From positions 1,798,001 to 1,862,000 of the forward strand of contig CAVPTO010000003.1 of the NCBI GenBank assembly GCA_963708675.1: 64,000 nt of DNA, written 5' to 3'. The notes beneath the pieces are model-generated. The model ran no database searches. It had not been told where the DNA came from and saw only the letters and a program-made list of their open reading frames with translations. Shown here one piece after another: positions 62,858 through 64,000 of the stretch (position 1 is its first letter; every line of letters starts with the position of its first letter). Made by a program: the position numbers and the translations under genes. The stretch comes from DATAXP01 sp963708675. Lineage in GTDB: Bacteria; Planctomycetota; Planctomycetia; Pirellulales; PNKZ01.

Positions 62858-63826
62858 ATGCGTCTTTGCCGGTTTCGTGATGAAGGTCGAGTGCAAGTCG
62901 GCTTGTATGACGAGAAATCGGTCATTTCGCTCGCGGCCGCCGCGGGAACGTATTTTCTCGTCACGACGAAGAAGCTCGATCTGCCGAGAAGCGACGACCT
63001 GATCGACTTCCTTCCGCCGAGCCCCGCGTTCGCGAAGCTGAAAGAGCTGACTGCATGGATCGCAAGTGACGCGACGCGCTTGCCGGCAGGAGTCGCGAGA
63101 GCCACAGAGAAGGTTGAATTGCTGACGCCCATCGCGCAGCCGAACAAGTTGTTGCTGCTGGCGGGGAATTATGCCGAGCACGTTCGCGAGCGCGGCGGCA
63201 TGGCGACCGAGCGTGCCGAGACGTTTCCGTATGTGTTCATGAAGCCGCCGAGCACCACGCTCACCTCGCCGAATGCGACCGTGCGCCTGCCGACGGTTTC
63301 GCCTGCCGCGATCGATTGGGAGCTCGAACTCGCGGTGGTCATCGGACGCCGTGCGAAGAACGTGAGTGAGGCCGAGGCACTCGACGTCGTCGCCGGCTAC
63401 ACGATCATCAACGACATCTCCGACCGCAAGTTTCGCCCCAATCCGCAGCGCACGAAGCGCGATCGCGACACATTCTTCGATTGGCTGCACGGCAAGTGGC
63501 ATGATGGGTTTTGCCCGTGTGGCCCGTGCATCACGACGGCCGACGACGTTCGCGACCCGCAGAACCTCGGCATGCAACTGCGACTCAACGGTGAGTTGAA
63601 GCAAAACGGCAACACGTCGCAGCAGATCTTTCCCGTCGCCGCGGTGATCGCCTTCATCTCGAGCTTCGTGACGCTCGAGCCGGGTGACATCATTTCGACC
63701 GGCACACCTTCGGGAGTTGGCAGCGCCAGCGGCACGTTCCTGAAACCAGGCGACGTGCTCGAAGGCACGATCGAAGGGATCGGAATGCTTCGCACGCCGG
63801 TCGTCGCGGAAGAGGCGACGAGATGA
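62858..63826 (+). CDS. Fumarylacetoacetate hydrolase family protein 2
   Basis: 322 aa. LLLAGNYAEHVRERGG, IDWELELAVVIGRRAKNVSEAEALDVVAGYTIINDISDRKF with the E-x-E metal ligands, DFFDWLHGKWHDGFCPCGPCITT, and LEPGDIISTGTPSGVG. Typical of 2-hydroxyhepta-2,4-diene-1,7-dioate isomerase-like FAH enzymes. The stop overlaps the next ATG (ATGA). Confidence 0.9.
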   Translation: MRLCRFRDEGRVQVGLYDEKSVISLAAAAGTYFLVTTKKLDLPRSDDLIDFLPPSPAFAKLKELTAWIASDATRLPAGVARATEKVELLTPIAQPNKLLLLAGNYAEHVRERGGMATERAETFPYVFMKPPSTTLTSPNATVRLPTVSPAAIDWELELAVVIGRRAKNVSEAEALDVVAGYTIINDISDRKFRPNPQRTKRDRDTFFDWLHGKWHDGFCPCGPCITTADDVRDPQNLGMQLRLNGELKQNGNTSQQIFPVAAVIAFISSFVTLEPGDIISTGTPSGVGSASGTFLKPGDVLEGTIEGIGMLRTPVVAEEATR

Positions 63827-64000
63827 ATAAGCAGCTGAGCGAAAAGATTGCACTGCCGCTGAGGCCCGACCTGCGGCCGCCGCTTCCGCTATTGATCACC
63901 GGCGTCGCCGGCGTCGCGGGCTACAACGCGCTGCATTATTTTCGCTCGCTGTATCCCGGCCAGGTCGTCGGCATCCGTCAGCAAGATAATTGGCGGCTCG
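63823..64000 (+). CDS. NAD(P)-binding sugar-nucleotide reductase/epimerase-like protein, partial
   Basis: The first 59 codons only. A Lys/Leu-rich start (MNKQLSEKIALPLRPDLRPP) leads to PLLITGVAGVAGYNALHYF, a Rossmann Gly motif G-x-x-G-x-x-G of the extended SDR (RmlD-like) family. The substrate cannot be told from this fragment. Overlaps the FAH2 gene by ATGA. Confidence 0.75.
   Translation, partial: MNKQLSEKIALPLRPDLRPPLPLLITGVAGVAGYNALHYFRSLYPGQVVGIRQQDNWRL

Overview
The window is high-GC bacterial DNA from a member of the Planctomycetota, most likely the Pirellulales side of the phylum (the order is an inference). The diagnostic pieces are a DUF1592-type planctomycete cytochrome coupled to a DUF1552 Tat-exported protein, secreted Gfo/Idh/MocA, SUMF1-like and SGNH proteins with signal peptides, Tyr/Pro/Cys-rich secreted proteins, a methenyl-H4MPT cyclohydrolase, a DUF3592 operon and a stand-alone RNA polymerase alpha-CTD protein. 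The gene set looks chromosomal; there is no insertion sequence, prophage, rRNA or CRISPR array. One tRNA-Glu(TTC) is present.

Layout. 1-2.9 kb: end of an NtrC-like regulator, a CcsA/HemX-like membrane protein and hemA, then a Dabb protein. 3-5.1 kb (minus): scpB with a very acidic tail and a Pro/Ala-rich membrane protein. 5.3-9.8 kb: DUF1592/DUF1552 pair and an alpha/beta hydrolase. 10-14.4 kb (minus): secreted repeat protein, a three-gene DUF3592/arrestin-like/P-loop operon and an alpha-CTD protein. 15-20 kb: hisG-hisE (minus), miaA, aspS, apbE. 20-25.6 kb: secreted proteins and an RHH / 43-aa / trypsin-like cluster. 25.7-31.5 kb: DUF2203, a lone nuoI, csrA, tRNA-Glu, hemH, thiolase, aldo/keto reductase. 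31.6-37.9 kb: small basic protein, Fe-ADH plus PfkB kinase, a large hypothetical, cupin, rsmD. 38-44 kb: cyclophilin, YgfZ/LarA pair, and a large TlpA lipoprotein. 44.6-49.9 kb: OleC-like ligase, ATP-grasp plus mch (C1/H4MPT), a DtxR regulator, an HPF-like protein. 49.9-57 kb (minus): YhaN/SbcC-like and SbcD-like pair and a UvrD/Rep helicase. 57.3 kb to the end: TPR-like membrane protein, RluA-family synthase, two FAH-family enzymes bracketing a U32 protein, and the start of an NAD(P)-binding protein.

Many adjacent genes overlap by ATGA, GTGA or TAATG (ccsA/hemA, DUF1592/DUF1552, DUF3592/arrestin, Fe-ADH/PfkB, LarA/YgfZ, mch/ATP-grasp, SbcD/SbcC, FAH2/NAD-binding), so they are probably translationally coupled.

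Two things stand out. First, the intergenic spaces hold several families of palindromic repeats, including MITE-like elements that share the terminal inverted repeat TATTGATCTTCAG but carry different hairpin interiors, and a separate element of about 90 nt built on GTGCAA motifs present in two copies about 29 kb apart. Second, five conserved genes contain six reading-frame breaks, each repaired by restoring one or two bases in a GC-rich run. This points to consensus errors in the assembly rather than to gene decay. Biologically the most interesting loci are the SbcC/SbcD-like pair whose phosphoesterase has lost several metal ligands, the DUF3592/arrestin/P-loop operon, and the repeat families.
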